64,000 bases of DNA from Candidatus Latescibacterota bacterium (lineage in GTDB: Bacteria; Latescibacterota; UBA2968), in contig JAJDYX010000015.1 of NCBI GenBank assembly GCA_022824945.1, positions 124,001-188,000 of the forward strand, given 5' to 3'. Below the pieces are notes generated by a model that saw only the letters and a program-made list of their open reading frames with translations, had not been told where the DNA came from and did no database searches. The position numbers and the translations under genes are program-made. This document shows, in pieces, positions 53,019 through 62,753 of this stretch; position 1 is the stretch's first letter, and each line of letters opens with the position of its first letter.

Positions 53019-55799
53019 ATGAAAAAAATGTTATTGCTCCTGTTTGCTCTCACAAGCATTTCAATCCATGCCCAGGACATGGGTAAAGTCCAGGGTGTCG
53101 TCGTGGATGGAGAAACCGGAGAGCCACTCATCGGCGCCAACATCGTCATCAAAGACGAAACTGGCGTACCAATGTATGGCACCTCCACCGACCTCGATGG
53201 TCGCTTTGTCCTCTCTGCTCCAACAGGCACGCACAACGTCGAATTTAGCTACATCTCATACGCTACCAAGACAGTCACAGGCGTCGAACTCAAAACCGAC
53301 ACCCCCACATCACTCAGTATTTCACTGCCGCCAGAAGCCATGCAGGCCGATGAAATTATCGTCACGGCCAGAGCCGTACAAGACAGCGAAGTATCGATGC
53401 TCGGCATACAGCAAAAAGCACCCGTGGTCACGGACGGCATCAGCGCCGAATTGATGAGCCGCGCCGCGTCTTCCGATGCCGGCGATGCACTCAAGCGCGT
53501 AACAGGGATCACCATTGTAGATAAATTCGTGTACGTGCGCGGCCTGGGCGAACGCTATAGCAACACGCAAGTCAACGGCGCAGATATACCCAGTCCCGAG
53601 CCAAACAAACGCGTTGTCCCCATGGACATCTTCCCCGCTGGCCTTCTCGAAAATATTCAGGTATCCAAAACCTTTTCTCCCGATCAACCAGGAGATTTTT
53701 CAGGCGGCTCCGTACAGATCAAAACCCGCGACTTTCCCAGCGAATTTACATTTTCGGTTTCCACATCAGCCGGGTATCACAGCCAAACCAGTTTCAAAGA
53801 TATTCAGACCTACGATGGAGGCTCCTGGGACTTTTTGGGTGTGGATGACGGCACGCGTTCTCTGCCCGAACAGATCAAAACTCAGGCCGCTGAGGAACCA
53901 GTGCGCAAAAGTGGGCGTTTTACCCCAGAAATCGGATTTTCCTCTGAAGAAATCCAGCAATTTGGACAGGCTTTTGCCAACGTATGGCAGCCCAGAACCG
54001 AAACTGCTCCGGTCAACCAGGGTTATAGCATCAGCATCGGCAATGCCATTGGCGGAAGCGAACGGGAACTCGGCTATGTATTCTCATTTACTTATGACAA
54101 CAGCTTTAACAATAGAAGTGAAAACTGGAACTCCTTCCGCATAACTGCTGACGCATCGGGCGAACAAATACTCACGCCTTTTACCTCGTATGAAGTAAAT
54201 AGCACGACCAACAATATTCTGTGGGGCCTGTTGTTCAACAGTAGCCTGCGGTTGTCGCCGCTCCATAAAATCAGCTTAAAAACCCTTTTTAATCGCAACA
54301 CCGACAACGAGGCGCGCACGTACACCGGTTACAATTCCGACCGGGGCACGGACCTGCGCGACTTCCGCTTGCGATTTGTCGAACGCGGTATTTTCACGGG
54401 GCAACTATCTGGAGAGCATCACATTCTCAATTCCAATATCGATTGGCTGTACAGTCTATCCAAAGCCACGCGCGACGAACCCGATAACCGCGAAGTACTC
54501 TACGAAGACCGCAATGGCAGTTGGACCTTTTTTGACATCACGCAAAGCGGCAGCCGCTTCTTCTTTGACCTCGTTGACAATGCCCAAAGCGGCAAAATCG
54601 ATTGGACCATTCCCTTCACGGCTTTCAGTGGCCTATCCTCTAAATTTAAAATGGGCGGTAAAACCCTCTCCAAAGACCGCACCTTTGATGCCCGCCGATT
54701 TCGCTTTGAGCAATCCAGCGGCATCCGGCGACACGTTGATCTGACACTCGACCCCGAAGAAATTTTTATTTCAGACAATATCGCGCCCGGTCGATTTGAA
54801 CTGCGCGAAACCACCCGCAATGTCGATAACTACAGTGCCTCGCAGACCACCTGGGCAGCTTACGCGATGACCGACCTTCAGTTCTCTGGCCAATGGCGTT
54901 TTGTGGGAGGGCTACGCGTTGAGCAATCCAAACAGGAACTTACATCCTTTGATCCTTTTAGCACAACAGTTGAGCCTATCCAGGTCACCCTGGACAACAC
55001 AGATCTCCTGCCCGGACTCAATCTGGTCTATAAGCTAAATGACCGCACCAATTTCCGCACAGCTTATTCGCGCACACTGGCGCGTCCGGATTTCCGTGAA
55101 CTCGCGCCTTTCGAATTTACGGACTTTATCGGCGGACGGGCGGTCTCGGGCAATCCCGAACTCCAGCGCAGTTCCATCGACAATTTTGATTTTCGATTCG
55201 AAATGTTTCCGCGCCTGGGCGAACTGGTAGCGATCAGTGCTTTCTACAAAAAATTCCACGATCCCATCGAGCAAATCATTCGCCCCACCGCACAACTCAG
55301 TGTCACATTTCAAAATGCCAAAGCTGCGACGAACTACGGTGTCGAATTTGAATTTCGACGCCGCCTCGACATACTATCCCCATCCCTTGAACCCCTATCC
55401 ATCAACACCAATGTCACACTGGTCAAATCGCAGATTGAAATCAATCCCGACATCGGCGTGCAGACATCCAACGAACGCGCGCTTCAGGGCCAATCTCCTT
55501 ACGCGGTCAACGCGACCCTCGGCTACGACAAACTCAATCAAGATTTTCAAGCCAACCTGCTCTACAATGTATTTGGCCAGCGGATCAGCGAAGTAGGCGC
55601 ACAGGGGTTGCCCGATGTCTTTGAACAACCCCGGCATCAGCTCGATTTTAATATGAAGAAAAAGTTCGGTCACTTCGCGTTGAAGGTATCGACGAAAAAC
55701 CTGCTCGACAGTAAAGTGCTCTTCAAGCAAAAGGAAGGCATTTTCCGAGAATACAAAATCGGGCGCTCCCTTTCACTTGGCATAAGTTATGAATACTAA
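53019..55799 (+). CDS. TonB-dependent receptor, probably phosphate-starvation induced
   Basis: A 926-residue outer-membrane receptor. Signal peptide (cleavage near IHA, residue 18), CarboxypepD_reg-like domain (about 24-110, VQGVVVDGETGEPLIGANIVI), plug (about 125-240, FVYVRGLGERYSNTQVNGADIPSPEP) and barrel (to 926, ending LSLGISYEY). An AAAGGA RBS precedes the ATG. Upstream Pho-box-like units and adjacency to pst genes suggest uptake of a phosphorus compound, perhaps an organophosphate. The downstream secreted protein is likely its partner. Confidence 0.92.
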   Translation: MKKMLLLLFALTSISIHAQDMGKVQGVVVDGETGEPLIGANIVIKDETGVPMYGTSTDLDGRFVLSAPTGTHNVEFSYISYATKTVTGVELKTDTPTSLSISLPPEAMQADEIIVTARAVQDSEVSMLGIQQKAPVVTDGISAELMSRAASSDAGDALKRVTGITIVDKFVYVRGLGERYSNTQVNGADIPSPEPNKRVVPMDIFPAGLLENIQVSKTFSPDQPGDFSGGSVQIKTRDFPSEFTFSVSTSAGYHSQTSFKDIQTYDGGSWDFLGVDDGTRSLPEQIKTQAAEEPVRKSGRFTPEIGFSSEEIQQFGQAFANVWQPRTETAPVNQGYSISIGNAIGGSERELGYVFSFTYDNSFNNRSENWNSFRITADASGEQILTPFTSYEVNSTTNNILWGLLFNSSLRLSPLHKISLKTLFNRNTDNEARTYTGYNSDRGTDLRDFRLRFVERGIFTGQLSGEHHILNSNIDWLYSLSKATRDEPDNREVLYEDRNGSWTFFDITQSGSRFFFDLVDNAQSGKIDWTIPFTAFSGLSSKFKMGGKTLSKDRTFDARRFRFEQSSGIRRHVDLTLDPEEIFISDNIAPGRFELRETTRNVDNYSASQTTWAAYAMTDLQFSGQWRFVGGLRVEQSKQELTSFDPFSTTVEPIQVTLDNTDLLPGLNLVYKLNDRTNFRTAYSRTLARPDFRELAPFEFTDFIGGRAVSGNPELQRSSIDNFDFRFEMFPRLGELVAISAFYKKFHDPIEQIIRPTAQLSVTFQNAKAATNYGVEFEFRRRLDILSPSLEPLSINTNVTLVKSQIEINPDIGVQTSNERALQGQSPYAVNATLGYDKLNQDFQANLLYNVFGQRISEVGAQGLPDVFEQPRHQLDFNMKKKFGHFALKVSTKNLLDSKVLFKQKEGIFREYKIGRSLSLGISYEY

Positions 55800-55912
55800 T
55801 CGTTGAGAGTTTCATCACCGGGCCAAACAGATCATCGCATTTGGCGTAGTCGCGGGCGCCATTTAGCACATTAAGGGTGACAGACAATAAGACAGGATAA
55901 GCCCCCATATCC

Positions 55913-55934
55913 TGTCTATATACTGTACATCGTT
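55913..55934 (+). promoter_or_regulatory. Possible Pho-box pair and hairpin before the duplicated-domain gene
   Basis: Two units, TGTCTATATAC (55913) and TGTACATCGTT (55924), are spaced by 11 bases and lie 50-71 bases before the GTG. The left edge overlaps a 9-bp hairpin (GACAGGATA 55891-55899 with TATCCTGTC 55908-55916) that lacks a T-tract. It may be a promoter, an mRNA-processing site, or chance. Confidence 0.4.
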
Positions 55935-55983
55935 AATATTCGATCTGGCACAGGCTCATCATTCAAAATGAAAGGACTCACTT

Positions 55984-58900
55984 GTGAGACGTTTTTACCG
56001 CGTATGCTTTATACTGGGGTTAACATTTGGCCTGGCTGGTTTTGCCCATGCACAAACAGATCCGGCACAAGCTGACTTTGATGGCAATGGAAAGGTTGAA
56101 TTTGCCGACTTCCTCCAGTTTGTTGCTCTTTTCGGCAAGACTTCAGCAGACCCAGAGTTTGATAGTAGGATGGATTTTGATGGCAATGGAGCGATTGACT
56201 TTCCCGACTTTCTCCAATTTGTATCCGTTTTTGGACAATCATCCAGGATAACCCCTGCCGCTCCTACCCCAACACTTGCAGTAGAAAGCAACATGTCTAT
56301 TGCCGTAAGTTGGGCAGCTATTGCTAATGCAACAGGTTATAATGTGGAGCGCAGAATGCAGGGTTTGTCCGACTTCACAACCGTTGCTGAAAATGTGACG
56401 AGTACGAGTTATACAGATACCGGTCTGGTTCCCGGAACCGATTATGATTATCGCATTGTGGTCATCAGTGCTGCAGGCCCCTCGGAACCAGGTTCAGTTG
56501 CTATGGCAATGACCACCCCTTCGGGCATGGCATCTGGTATGCCCGAAGTCCTCACAGGCATGATCACCTCTGATCGCCTCCTCACATCTGACAAATACTA
56601 TCTCCTGTCCGGCGCAGTCTTTGTGCAAGACGGTGCCACTCTCACCATAGAACCCGGCACACAGATTTTCGGTGAAGGTGCGACAAACGGCACACTCATC
56701 GTCGCGCAAGGCGGCAAAGTCATCGCCAATGGTCGCGCTGACAGACCCATCGTCTTCACCTCTGACGCATTGGACAACGAAAAAGACCGCGGACAATGGG
56801 GTGGTCTGATCATCAACGGCCGCGCACCCGTCAACACAGGGGCTGTCGCACAAGGCGAAGGTGACACAGGCACCTATGGCGGCTCTGACCCGGCAGATAA
56901 CTCAGGCATCCTGCGCTATGTGCGCGTCGAATTTGCCGGCATCGAATTCTCTCCCGACAACGAACTCAACGGCATCGCTTTCCAGGGCGTCGGATCTGGC
57001 ACGACTGTTGACTACGTTCAAGTACACTTCAATCAGGACGACGGCATCGAGTTCTTCGGTGGCACAGTCAATGCCAAGCACCTCTACTGCACAGGCATCC
57101 GAGATGACTCTTTCGACTGGACAGACGGATGGACTGGCAAAGGACAATTCTGGGTCGCACAGCAGCGTGGCGACGACGCTGACAACGGCTTTGAATCTGA
57201 CAACGAAGGCGACAACAACGAAGCCATGCCAAGATCCAATCCCACCATCTACAACGTAACCCTCGTCGGCGATCCTAACGGTCCCGAATCTGACACGGGA
57301 CTCTTGCTGCGCGAAGGCACAGCAGGAACATTGCGCAACTTCATCGTAATAGGCTTCAACAAAGGTGGACTCGACATCGATACTGGCTCTTCAATCCAAC
57401 TGGCCAACAGTGGTGAATTGTCGGTACAGAACACCATCTTCTACAACAACAAGGTCGATGGCACACCTGGCAACTTTGAGGTTGATGATGATGAGATTGA
57501 CGAAGCGGCCTGGGTGAGAATGCCTGCTTTCAACAATGCTGAAGTCGATCCCATGCTCATGGCTCCCTACAGCCTCCGATCGCCAGACTACCGGCCATTC
57601 TCCTCATCCCCAGCAGTCACAATGGAAGTTGCCTCACCTCCGGCAGATGGCTTTTTCGACGCCGTGAGCTATATTGGTGGCGTAGGTCCCAATGACAACT
57701 GGTTGGCCGGCTGGACCACCACAGAACAGCCCGCCGGTGCTGAGGAAATAGGCTCTGTAGAAATACTCGAAGGCCGCATTACATCTGATCGCACACTGAC
57801 ATCAGATAAATCCTATCTCCTCAAAGGTGCTGTCTTTGTAGAGAACGGCGCAACACTCACCATAGAACCCGGTACATTTATCTTTGGTGAAGGAGCCACA
57901 AACGGTACACTCATCGTCGCGCAAGGCGGCAAAGTCATGGCCGATGGCACAGCCAGCAGACCGATCGTCTTTACCTCTGACGCGGTAGAAGGCCAAAGAG
58001 ACCGCGGACAGTGGGGTGGTCTGATCATCAACGGCCGCGCACCCGTCAACACAGGGGCTGTCGCACAAGGCGAAGGTGACACAGGCACCTATGGCGGCTC
58101 TGACCCAACGGACAATAGCGGCGTTCTGCGCTACGTCCGCGTCGAGTTCGCCGGCATTGAGTTTTCGCCAGACAACGAACTCAACGGCATCGCATTCCAG
58201 GGCGTAGGATCTGGAACAACTATTGAGTACGTCCAGGTTCACTACAACCAGGACGATGGCATCGAGTTCTTCGGCGGCACAGTCAATGCCAAATACCTCT
58301 ACTGCACAGGCATCCGAGATGACTCTTTCGACTGGACAGACGGATGGACTGGCAAAGGACAATTCTGGGTCGCACAGCAGCGCGGCGACGACGCTGACAA
58401 CGGCTTTGAATCTGACAACGAAGGCGACAACAACGAAGCCATGCCAAGATCTAATCCCACCATCTACAACGTAACCCTCGTCGGTGATCCCAATGGTCCA
58501 GAATCTGACACAGGTCTCTTGCTGCGCGAAGGCACAGCAGCCACATTGCGCAACTTCATCGTAATAGGCTTCAACAAAGGTGGACTCGACATCGATACTG
58601 GCTCTTCAATCCAACTGGCCAACAGTGGTGAGTTGTCGGTACAAAACACCATCTTCTACAACAACAAGGTCGATGGCACACCTGGCAACTTTGAGGTTGA
58701 TAACGACGGTGAGGAAGGGGCTCCGGATAGCTTTGACGAAGCGGCCTGGGCGAGAATGCCTGCTTTCAACAATGCCGAAGTCAATCCCATGTTGATGGCG
58801 CCCTACAGCACATCTACGCCCGACTTCACACCCGAGTCTAATTCTCCTGCTGTTGACGGTACAGTGCCTGTGGCATCGCCTCCCGACGACGGATTTTTCA

Positions 58901-58986
58901 CATCTGTCAACTTTATCGGTGGCGTTGATCCCCTGAGAAATTGGTTGGCTGGCTGGACGACCAATGAAAGACCTGCAGGTCAGTAA
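55984..58986 (+). CDS. Secreted protein: two EF-hand/dockerin-like repeats, FN3, and tandem duplicated 405-aa domain
   Basis: A 1000-residue protein starting at GTG 55984 (AAAGGA seven bases before). Signal peptide (cleavage near AHA, residue 23). Two calcium-binding DFDGNG repeats, FADFLQF and FPDFLQF, lie at about 31-75. An FN3 domain lies at about 93-180. Then two tandem copies (about 187-585 and 595-1000) of a beta-helix-like domain with ITSDR-LTSDK, GATLTIEPGT and GQWGGLIINGRAPVNTG. Related proteins sit next to TonB receptors in marine bacteria. No lipobox or sorting domain was seen at the C-terminus. With the upstream receptor it may bind or process an organic phosphorus source; this is inference. 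Confidence 0.8.
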   Translation: MRRFYRVCFILGLTFGLAGFAHAQTDPAQADFDGNGKVEFADFLQFVALFGKTSADPEFDSRMDFDGNGAIDFPDFLQFVSVFGQSSRITPAAPTPTLAVESNMSIAVSWAAIANATGYNVERRMQGLSDFTTVAENVTSTSYTDTGLVPGTDYDYRIVVISAAGPSEPGSVAMAMTTPSGMASGMPEVLTGMITSDRLLTSDKYYLLSGAVFVQDGATLTIEPGTQIFGEGATNGTLIVAQGGKVIANGRADRPIVFTSDALDNEKDRGQWGGLIINGRAPVNTGAVAQGEGDTGTYGGSDPADNSGILRYVRVEFAGIEFSPDNELNGIAFQGVGSGTTVDYVQVHFNQDDGIEFFGGTVNAKHLYCTGIRDDSFDWTDGWTGKGQFWVAQQRGDDADNGFESDNEGDNNEAMPRSNPTIYNVTLVGDPNGPESDTGLLLREGTAGTLRNFIVIGFNKGGLDIDTGSSIQLANSGELSVQNTIFYNNKVDGTPGNFEVDDDEIDEAAWVRMPAFNNAEVDPMLMAPYSLRSPDYRPFSSSPAVTMEVASPPADGFFDAVSYIGGVGPNDNWLAGWTTTEQPAGAEEIGSVEILEGRITSDRTLTSDKSYLLKGAVFVENGATLTIEPGTFIFGEGATNGTLIVAQGGKVMADGTASRPIVFTSDAVEGQRDRGQWGGLIINGRAPVNTGAVAQGEGDTGTYGGSDPTDNSGVLRYVRVEFAGIEFSPDNELNGIAFQGVGSGTTIEYVQVHYNQDDGIEFFGGTVNAKYLYCTGIRDDSFDWTDGWTGKGQFWVAQQRGDDADNGFESDNEGDNNEAMPRSNPTIYNVTLVGDPNGPESDTGLLLREGTAATLRNFIVIGFNKGGLDIDTGSSIQLANSGELSVQNTIFYNNKVDGTPGNFEVDNDGEEGAPDSFDEAAWARMPAFNNAEVNPMLMAPYSTSTPDFTPESNSPAVDGTVPVASPPDDGFFTSVNFIGGVDPLRNWLAGWTTNERPAGQ
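56551..58980 (+). repeat. In-frame tandem duplication, 1215-bp period
   Basis: The two halves of the gene align with a constant 1215-base offset (for example 56801 with 58016). Long blocks are identical or nearly so at the DNA level, including about 57084-57270 versus 58299-58485 and 57340-57485 versus 58555-58700. The edges and a short insert near 58700-58735 differ. The high DNA identity points to recent duplication or ongoing gene conversion. Confidence 0.9.
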
Positions 58987-59010
58987 AACTGACGCAGCAG
59001 ATTCACAAAA

Positions 59011-59050
59011 AGGTCGGATGGGAATAAATCCATCCGACCTTTTCTTTTTG
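59011..59050 (+). terminator. Terminator of the TonB / duplicated-protein operon
   Basis: An 11-bp perfect stem, AGGTCGGATGG (59011-59021) with CCATCCGACCT (59030-59040), is followed by TTTCTTTTTG. Confidence 0.93.
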
Positions 59051-59116
59051 ACTCATAGACTTTCTATTATATTTTATAATTCAATATTGATTATTGTGAA
59101 AGGATTGAAGTATCAC

Positions 59117-59596
59117 ATGAAATGTCTTAAACTTATTGTCACATGCTGCACACTTGTCATGTGCGCCTGCGGTGACGCCACATTGAAACGCGGATATGGC
59201 GAAACGCCCGAAGAACTGGGACGCGCCGTTGTTACAGCTCTCAACGCCAAATCTGCCGAACAACTCTTTCACCTGCGCGTAGATAAAGACCAGTACATCG
59301 ACGAACTCTGGCCCCAATTTTCATCGCCGGGCATGACGGGTGAATTTGCCTGGAGCAACCTCAACAAAAGGAATTTGAAAGGCATCCCAAAGTGGGTGGA
59401 AAATTACGGCGGCAAAAATTACGCCTTTGTACGCATTCGGTTCACCAGGCCCACGCGCGACTACAAAACATTTAAACTGCGCGGAGGCACGGTGCTCACC
59501 ATCAAAACACCCGAAGGCGACGAACGCGACCTGCACATCCTGGGTTCTATTGTCGAAAAAGAGCGATACTACCGCTTATTGAGTTATGACGATTAA
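59117..59596 (+). CDS. Hypothetical lipoprotein or exported protein
   Basis: A 159-residue protein. The first 18 residues (basic MKCLK, then hydrophobic, then CACGD) look like a lipoprotein signal, though the lipobox is imperfect. The mature part is alpha-beta, with an EELGRAVVTALNAKSAEQLF helix near 30 and a C-terminal beta region. Start at 59117 is the first ATG after the terminator; a frame extending upstream runs through the terminator and is not credible. Its stop overlaps the start of the next gene by 11 bases. No family was recognised. Confidence 0.65.
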   Translation: MKCLKLIVTCCTLVMCACGDATLKRGYGETPEELGRAVVTALNAKSAEQLFHLRVDKDQYIDELWPQFSSPGMTGEFAWSNLNKRNLKGIPKWVENYGGKNYAFVRIRFTRPTRDYKTFKLRGGTVLTIKTPEGDERDLHILGSIVEKERYYRLLSYDD

Positions 59597-60539
59597 CTTC
59601 TCAAAAATCGCTTTTACCGGGCTGGTGTGTGCAAGCATCAGCCTATTTTTTTTCTTTGAAACAAATAGCTATGCCCAAATCTATACCCCCGATCGCGTCC
59701 CCAGGCTCATTGATGATCTGCCCGTCTTTTTTAAATCCCTTGAAATTCAACTACTGGCCGACACATCCGATGGCCTTCTCAACTCATTTACACTGCTCGA
59801 CGCTGGCCTGATCGCTTCTGGTGCCACCACGCCAGTATCTCTTTCTCAAAATCGCCGCCGCTTCAAACACCTCCAGCAACACGCGCTCTTATCCATCCCT
59901 TACCTCCTGCACACCGAACACCGGGCAGCCGAACTTTTTTCTTATCTTCACCGGCAAATTCTTCGTCGATTCGAAACCCGACCCATCACGCTACTCGACC
60001 TCTGGACACGCGGACGTTACAACTGTATCACAGCCTCCTATCTCTATTTTGTATTTGCCCGCCGCTACGACCTGCCAGTTGCAATTGTCGAAACCCCGAT
60101 GCACGCTTATATTCGTCTCAATATCCGCCCCTCTCTCGCAATTGAACTCACACTACCCAAACGCGGATTTGGCTTTTCACAGACCCGCGACGACGTACTT
60201 TCAAATCTGCTCAACGCAGGTTTGATCACACCTTATGACCTATCAACAACCGGTGTAGATGCGCTATTTAAAGCCTATCAGGATCGCCAGCGCGTCCTGA
60301 CACCCGTGCAAATTCTCGCCGTATTTTTCTACAACCGCGCCCTTGCCGCTTATGAACACCGCGACATGCCCCATGCATTCCAATACGCCTTAGCCGCTCA
60401 CCTCATCCATCCAGAAGATGCGCGATATCGACGCCTCACCCGCGACTTTGCCCGCGCCTATGCCACAGCCCTCCGCCAGGACGGGGAAACCGAAAACCTC
60501 CAGGCAATAATGGCCTTTTTGAAGGACTTTGCATCATAG
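59586..60539 (+). CDS. Transglutaminase-like (SirB1/Transglut_core2-type) exported protein
   Basis: A 317-residue protein with an N-terminal hydrophobic signal or anchor (about 8-30). The core segment RYNCITASYLYFVFARRYDLPVA near residue 140 followed by ETPMHAYIRL near 170 gives the Cys and His of a transglutaminase-like fold (the NC-xSxL pattern). A third catalytic acid was not identified. The C-terminal half has helical TPR-like repeats (about 240-310, YNRALAAYEHRDMPHAFQYALAAHLIHPED). It overlaps the upstream lipoprotein gene, so the two are coupled. The activity is inferred and may be proteolytic or purely structural. Confidence 0.7.
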   Translation: MTINFSKIAFTGLVCASISLFFFFETNSYAQIYTPDRVPRLIDDLPVFFKSLEIQLLADTSDGLLNSFTLLDAGLIASGATTPVSLSQNRRRFKHLQQHALLSIPYLLHTEHRAAELFSYLHRQILRRFETRPITLLDLWTRGRYNCITASYLYFVFARRYDLPVAIVETPMHAYIRLNIRPSLAIELTLPKRGFGFSQTRDDVLSNLLNAGLITPYDLSTTGVDALFKAYQDRQRVLTPVQILAVFFYNRALAAYEHRDMPHAFQYALAAHLIHPEDARYRRLTRDFARAYATALRQDGETENLQAIMAFLKDFAS

Positions 60540-60558
60540 GTACAAGACTGTTTTTCAT

Positions 60559-60588
60559 TTGACAATCTGCTCTATACCACATTATAAT
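60559..60588 (+). promoter_or_regulatory. Sigma-70-type promoter of ppk
   Basis: TTGACA (60559-60564) and TATAAT (60583-60588), both perfect, are separated by 18 bases. The start near 60595 leaves a leader of about 40 bases to the ppk ATG. No Pho-box-like repeats were seen here, so ppk seems not to be in the array-controlled set. Confidence 0.75.
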
Positions 60589-60635
60589 ATCTCATATTTA
60601 ACGCAATTCCGTCGCATCTTCCCCCGGAGTGTGTT

Positions 60636-62753
60636 ATGGACCTCGGCGATACCAGTCTCTACCTCAACAGAGAACTTTCATGGCTGCGTTTTAACCAGCG
60701 CGTATTACAAGAAGCCCGTACCCCCGACAATCCCTTGCTGGAACGGGTCAAATTCCTGGGCATCGTGGCCAACAACCTCGACGAATTTTTTGAAGTGCGC
60801 GTAGCGGGCCTGCTCCAGCAAGTAGAAGCGGGCATTTCCGACTACGGTCCCGATGGTCTCTTGCCCGAAGAACAAATTTCAGCCATTGCAAAAGAAGCCC
60901 ATTGCATGGTCGAGGAACAATACGCCTGCTGGAATGATGAACTCCTTCCCGCATTGCGCGATGCAGATGTTCACATACGCACCATCAGCACACTATCCGA
61001 CCGCGAAAAAGCCTTCCTCGACGACTATTGCCACGCAGAACTCTACCCGGTCTTAACCCCACTCACCATCAGCCCTGCACACCCATTACCGCGCCTGATC
61101 AACAAAGCCCTCTGCATCGCCCTTTTGCTCAAAAACCGCGAAAGTGAAACACTGCTCGGCGTCGTGCAGGTACCCCGCCTGTTGCCGCGTCTGATCCGCT
61201 TACCCCGAGAAGAAGACAGCCAGCGCATAGACTTTGTCTTTCTCGCCGACATTGTCCAGGCACATATTCCCGAACTCTTCCGGGGATATCAAATCCTCGA
61301 CTCGGCTGCTTTCCGCATCACCCGAAACAGCGATCTCTACTTAGACGAAGAAGCAATCGACGACTTGTTGCTCGCCATTGAAGACGAATTGCAAAACCGG
61401 CGCAAAGGCGACACGGTCCGCCTCGAAATCGAAGCCGATGCCAGCCGGGCACTTGTCAAGCGCTTACAATCGACATACAGCCTCAAAAACAACCAAGTTT
61501 ATCAGGTCAACGGACCGGTGAATCTCAACCGTTTAATGGGACTTTATAGCGCGACTCCCAGACCCGATTTGAAATATTCACCCTATCACCCGCCCGACCA
61601 TACGTATGAGGAAGTCGATACCCTCTTTGACCAGATCAGACAAAAAGACATCCTGCTCCACCACCCCTACGATGCCTTTACACCCGTTGTTCAATTCGTC
61701 AATTCAGCAGCAACCGACCCCGATGTACTCGCCATCAAACAGACGCTCTATCGCACCAGCGAAGATTCGCCCGTTATCGATGCTTTAATTCGCGCGGCAG
61801 AGACGGGCAAAGAAGTAACTGTGGTTGTCGAACTCAAAGCGCGATTTGACGAAGCATCCAATATCCGATGGGCGCGGCGCCTTCAGGATGCGGGTGTATG
61901 CGTCGTATATGGCGTCGTGGGCCTTAAAACGCACTGCAAACTCTCGATGCTGGTCAGGCGCGAAGCTAACAACGGGCTACGCCGCTATGCCCACATCGGC
62001 ACGGGCAATTACAATCCCTCAACAGCCCGGCTTTATACAGATTTGGGATTGTTCACAGCACGCGAAGACATCACAAATGATGTCGCCGAAGTTTTTAACC
62101 TGCTCACCACGCAATCTGCACATCCCCAGGTCAGCAAATTTCTCATTGCACCCTCTACCATGCTCGACTCCATCCTCAAAAAAATCGACCGCGAAATCCA
62201 CCATGCCAGCAAAGGACGTACAGCCCGCATTGTAGCGAAAATGAATTCACTTCAAGACCCCAAAGTCATTCGCGCGCTGTATCGCGCATCGCAAAACGGC
62301 GTACAAATTGACCTGATTGTACGCGGTATATGCTGCCTGCGTGCGGGTGTTCCCGGTATAAGCGACAACATCAGAGTGCGCAGCATCATCGGGCGATTTC
62401 TGGAACACAGCCGCATCTACTACTTTGAAAATGACGGGAATCCCGATGTGTACATTGGCAGTGCGGATTGGATGCCTCGAAATTTGCGCCGGCGCGTAGA
62501 AACGCTTTGTCCCATCGAAGATCCGGATTTGATTACACGGATAAAATCAGAACTCCTCAGCACCTGCTTTGCCGACAATGTCAAATCGCGCGAACTCCTG
62601 CCCGATGGCACACACCGTCACATTGCACCCGCCCAAAATGAACCCGCATTCTGCATGCACGACATGCTCATGAACCTTTCCCTGGGTGAACCCGTCGATA
62701 TCCCCGACTTTTTCCAAACACCATCCTCAATCGAATCGACCGCTGCTACTTAA
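60636..62753 (+). CDS. ppk1: Polyphosphate kinase (PPK1)
   Basis: PPK1 makes inorganic polyphosphate from ATP, reversibly. The 705-residue protein has the N-terminal helical domain (LNRELSWLRFNQRVLQEA), the PLD-like catalytic halves, and the autophosphorylated His in KTHCK at residue 433, close to H435 of the E. coli enzyme. RRYAHIGTGNYN near 448 and the second His region near 590 are present. Length is normal. GGAG precedes the ATG. It lies near the pst/Pho region and overlaps the convergent potassium channel gene by 27 bases. Confidence 0.96.
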   Translation: MDLGDTSLYLNRELSWLRFNQRVLQEARTPDNPLLERVKFLGIVANNLDEFFEVRVAGLLQQVEAGISDYGPDGLLPEEQISAIAKEAHCMVEEQYACWNDELLPALRDADVHIRTISTLSDREKAFLDDYCHAELYPVLTPLTISPAHPLPRLINKALCIALLLKNRESETLLGVVQVPRLLPRLIRLPREEDSQRIDFVFLADIVQAHIPELFRGYQILDSAAFRITRNSDLYLDEEAIDDLLLAIEDELQNRRKGDTVRLEIEADASRALVKRLQSTYSLKNNQVYQVNGPVNLNRLMGLYSATPRPDLKYSPYHPPDHTYEEVDTLFDQIRQKDILLHHPYDAFTPVVQFVNSAATDPDVLAIKQTLYRTSEDSPVIDALIRAAETGKEVTVVVELKARFDEASNIRWARRLQDAGVCVVYGVVGLKTHCKLSMLVRREANNGLRRYAHIGTGNYNPSTARLYTDLGLFTAREDITNDVAEVFNLLTTQSAHPQVSKFLIAPSTMLDSILKKIDREIHHASKGRTARIVAKMNSLQDPKVIRALYRASQNGVQIDLIVRGICCLRAGVPGISDNIRVRSIIGRFLEHSRIYYFENDGNPDVYIGSADWMPRNLRRRVETLCPIEDPDLITRIKSELLSTCFADNVKSRELLPDGTHRHIAPAQNEPAFCMHDMLMNLSLGEPVDIPDFFQTPSSIESTAAT

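Noticed and set aside
56551..58980. Regularly repeated sequence that might be taken for a repeat array or mobile element
   Set aside because: It is an in-frame protein domain duplication with a continuous reading frame and no spacer or terminal inverted repeats.
59048..59080. TTGACT and TATAAT before the lipoprotein gene
   Set aside because: The spacer is 21 bases, too long for a standard sigma-70 promoter; the boxes may be chance in AT-rich post-terminator DNA.
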